A stretch of 5,400 bases of DNA from Holosporales bacterium (GTDB lineage Bacteria > Pseudomonadota > Alphaproteobacteria > BNTO01): assembly GCA_031257945.1 (NCBI GenBank), contig JAIRNU010000040.1, positions 1-5,400 of the forward strand. The letters run 5' to 3'. The position numbers and the translations under genes were made by a program. Under the pieces are notes generated by a model, which saw only the letters and a list, made by a program, of their open reading frames with translations, searched no databases and had not been told where the DNA came from. Of the stretch, positions 5,379 to 5,400 are shown piece by piece (position 1 is the stretch's first letter; each line of letters starts with the position of its first letter).

Positions 5379-5400
5379 GTTGTTTTCGTGTAAATCTTCC

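Overview
The window appears to come from an alphaproteobacterium. This rests on the ribosomal protein S16 (opening ALKIRLARGGARKRPFYRV, with YNPML and YWLSKGA) and on MurA (PDRIEAATYA, PGFPTDIQAQF), both of which read like alphaproteobacterial family members. A rubrerythrin points to an anaerobic or microaerophilic way of life, and a BspA-type leucine-rich repeat protein is typical of microbes living with animals or protists. A gut alphaproteobacterium or a protist-associated lineage (Holosporales or Rickettsiales side) would fit, but the exact lineage is inference. Decayed sequence at the left edge and a strongly drifted membrane protein suggest a genome under reduction.

Layout. Bases 2-118 (+) hold what looks like a decayed thioredoxin with an internal deletion. 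Bases 119-313 are non-coding, with G-runs and small inverted repeats. A complete rubrerythrin gene follows (338-865, +), then a T-rich gene for a protein with eight predicted membrane segments (948-1877, +). I read this second gene as a very diverged member of the complex I NuoH / energy-converting hydrogenase EchB-HyfC family. It meets murA (1899-3182, -) tail to tail with only 21 bases between. Reading leftward on the minus strand, a long LRR gene (3651-5378, open past the right edge) is followed by rpsP (3265-3570) and then murA. rpsP has its own good-looking promoter just behind the LRR stop codon.

How the genes work together. rpsP and murA are housekeeping genes (30S ribosome, first committed step of peptidoglycan synthesis) and may share a transcript. 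The usual neighbours of rpsP (ffh before; rimM, trmD, rplS after) are absent on both sides, so this locus has been rearranged. The left half looks like a redox region: thioredoxin remnant, rubrerythrin for peroxide removal, and a possible respiratory-complex-derived membrane protein. The most interesting item is that membrane protein, whose length, membrane topology and several fixed-spacing residues match NuoH although nearly all the signature quinone-site motifs are gone.
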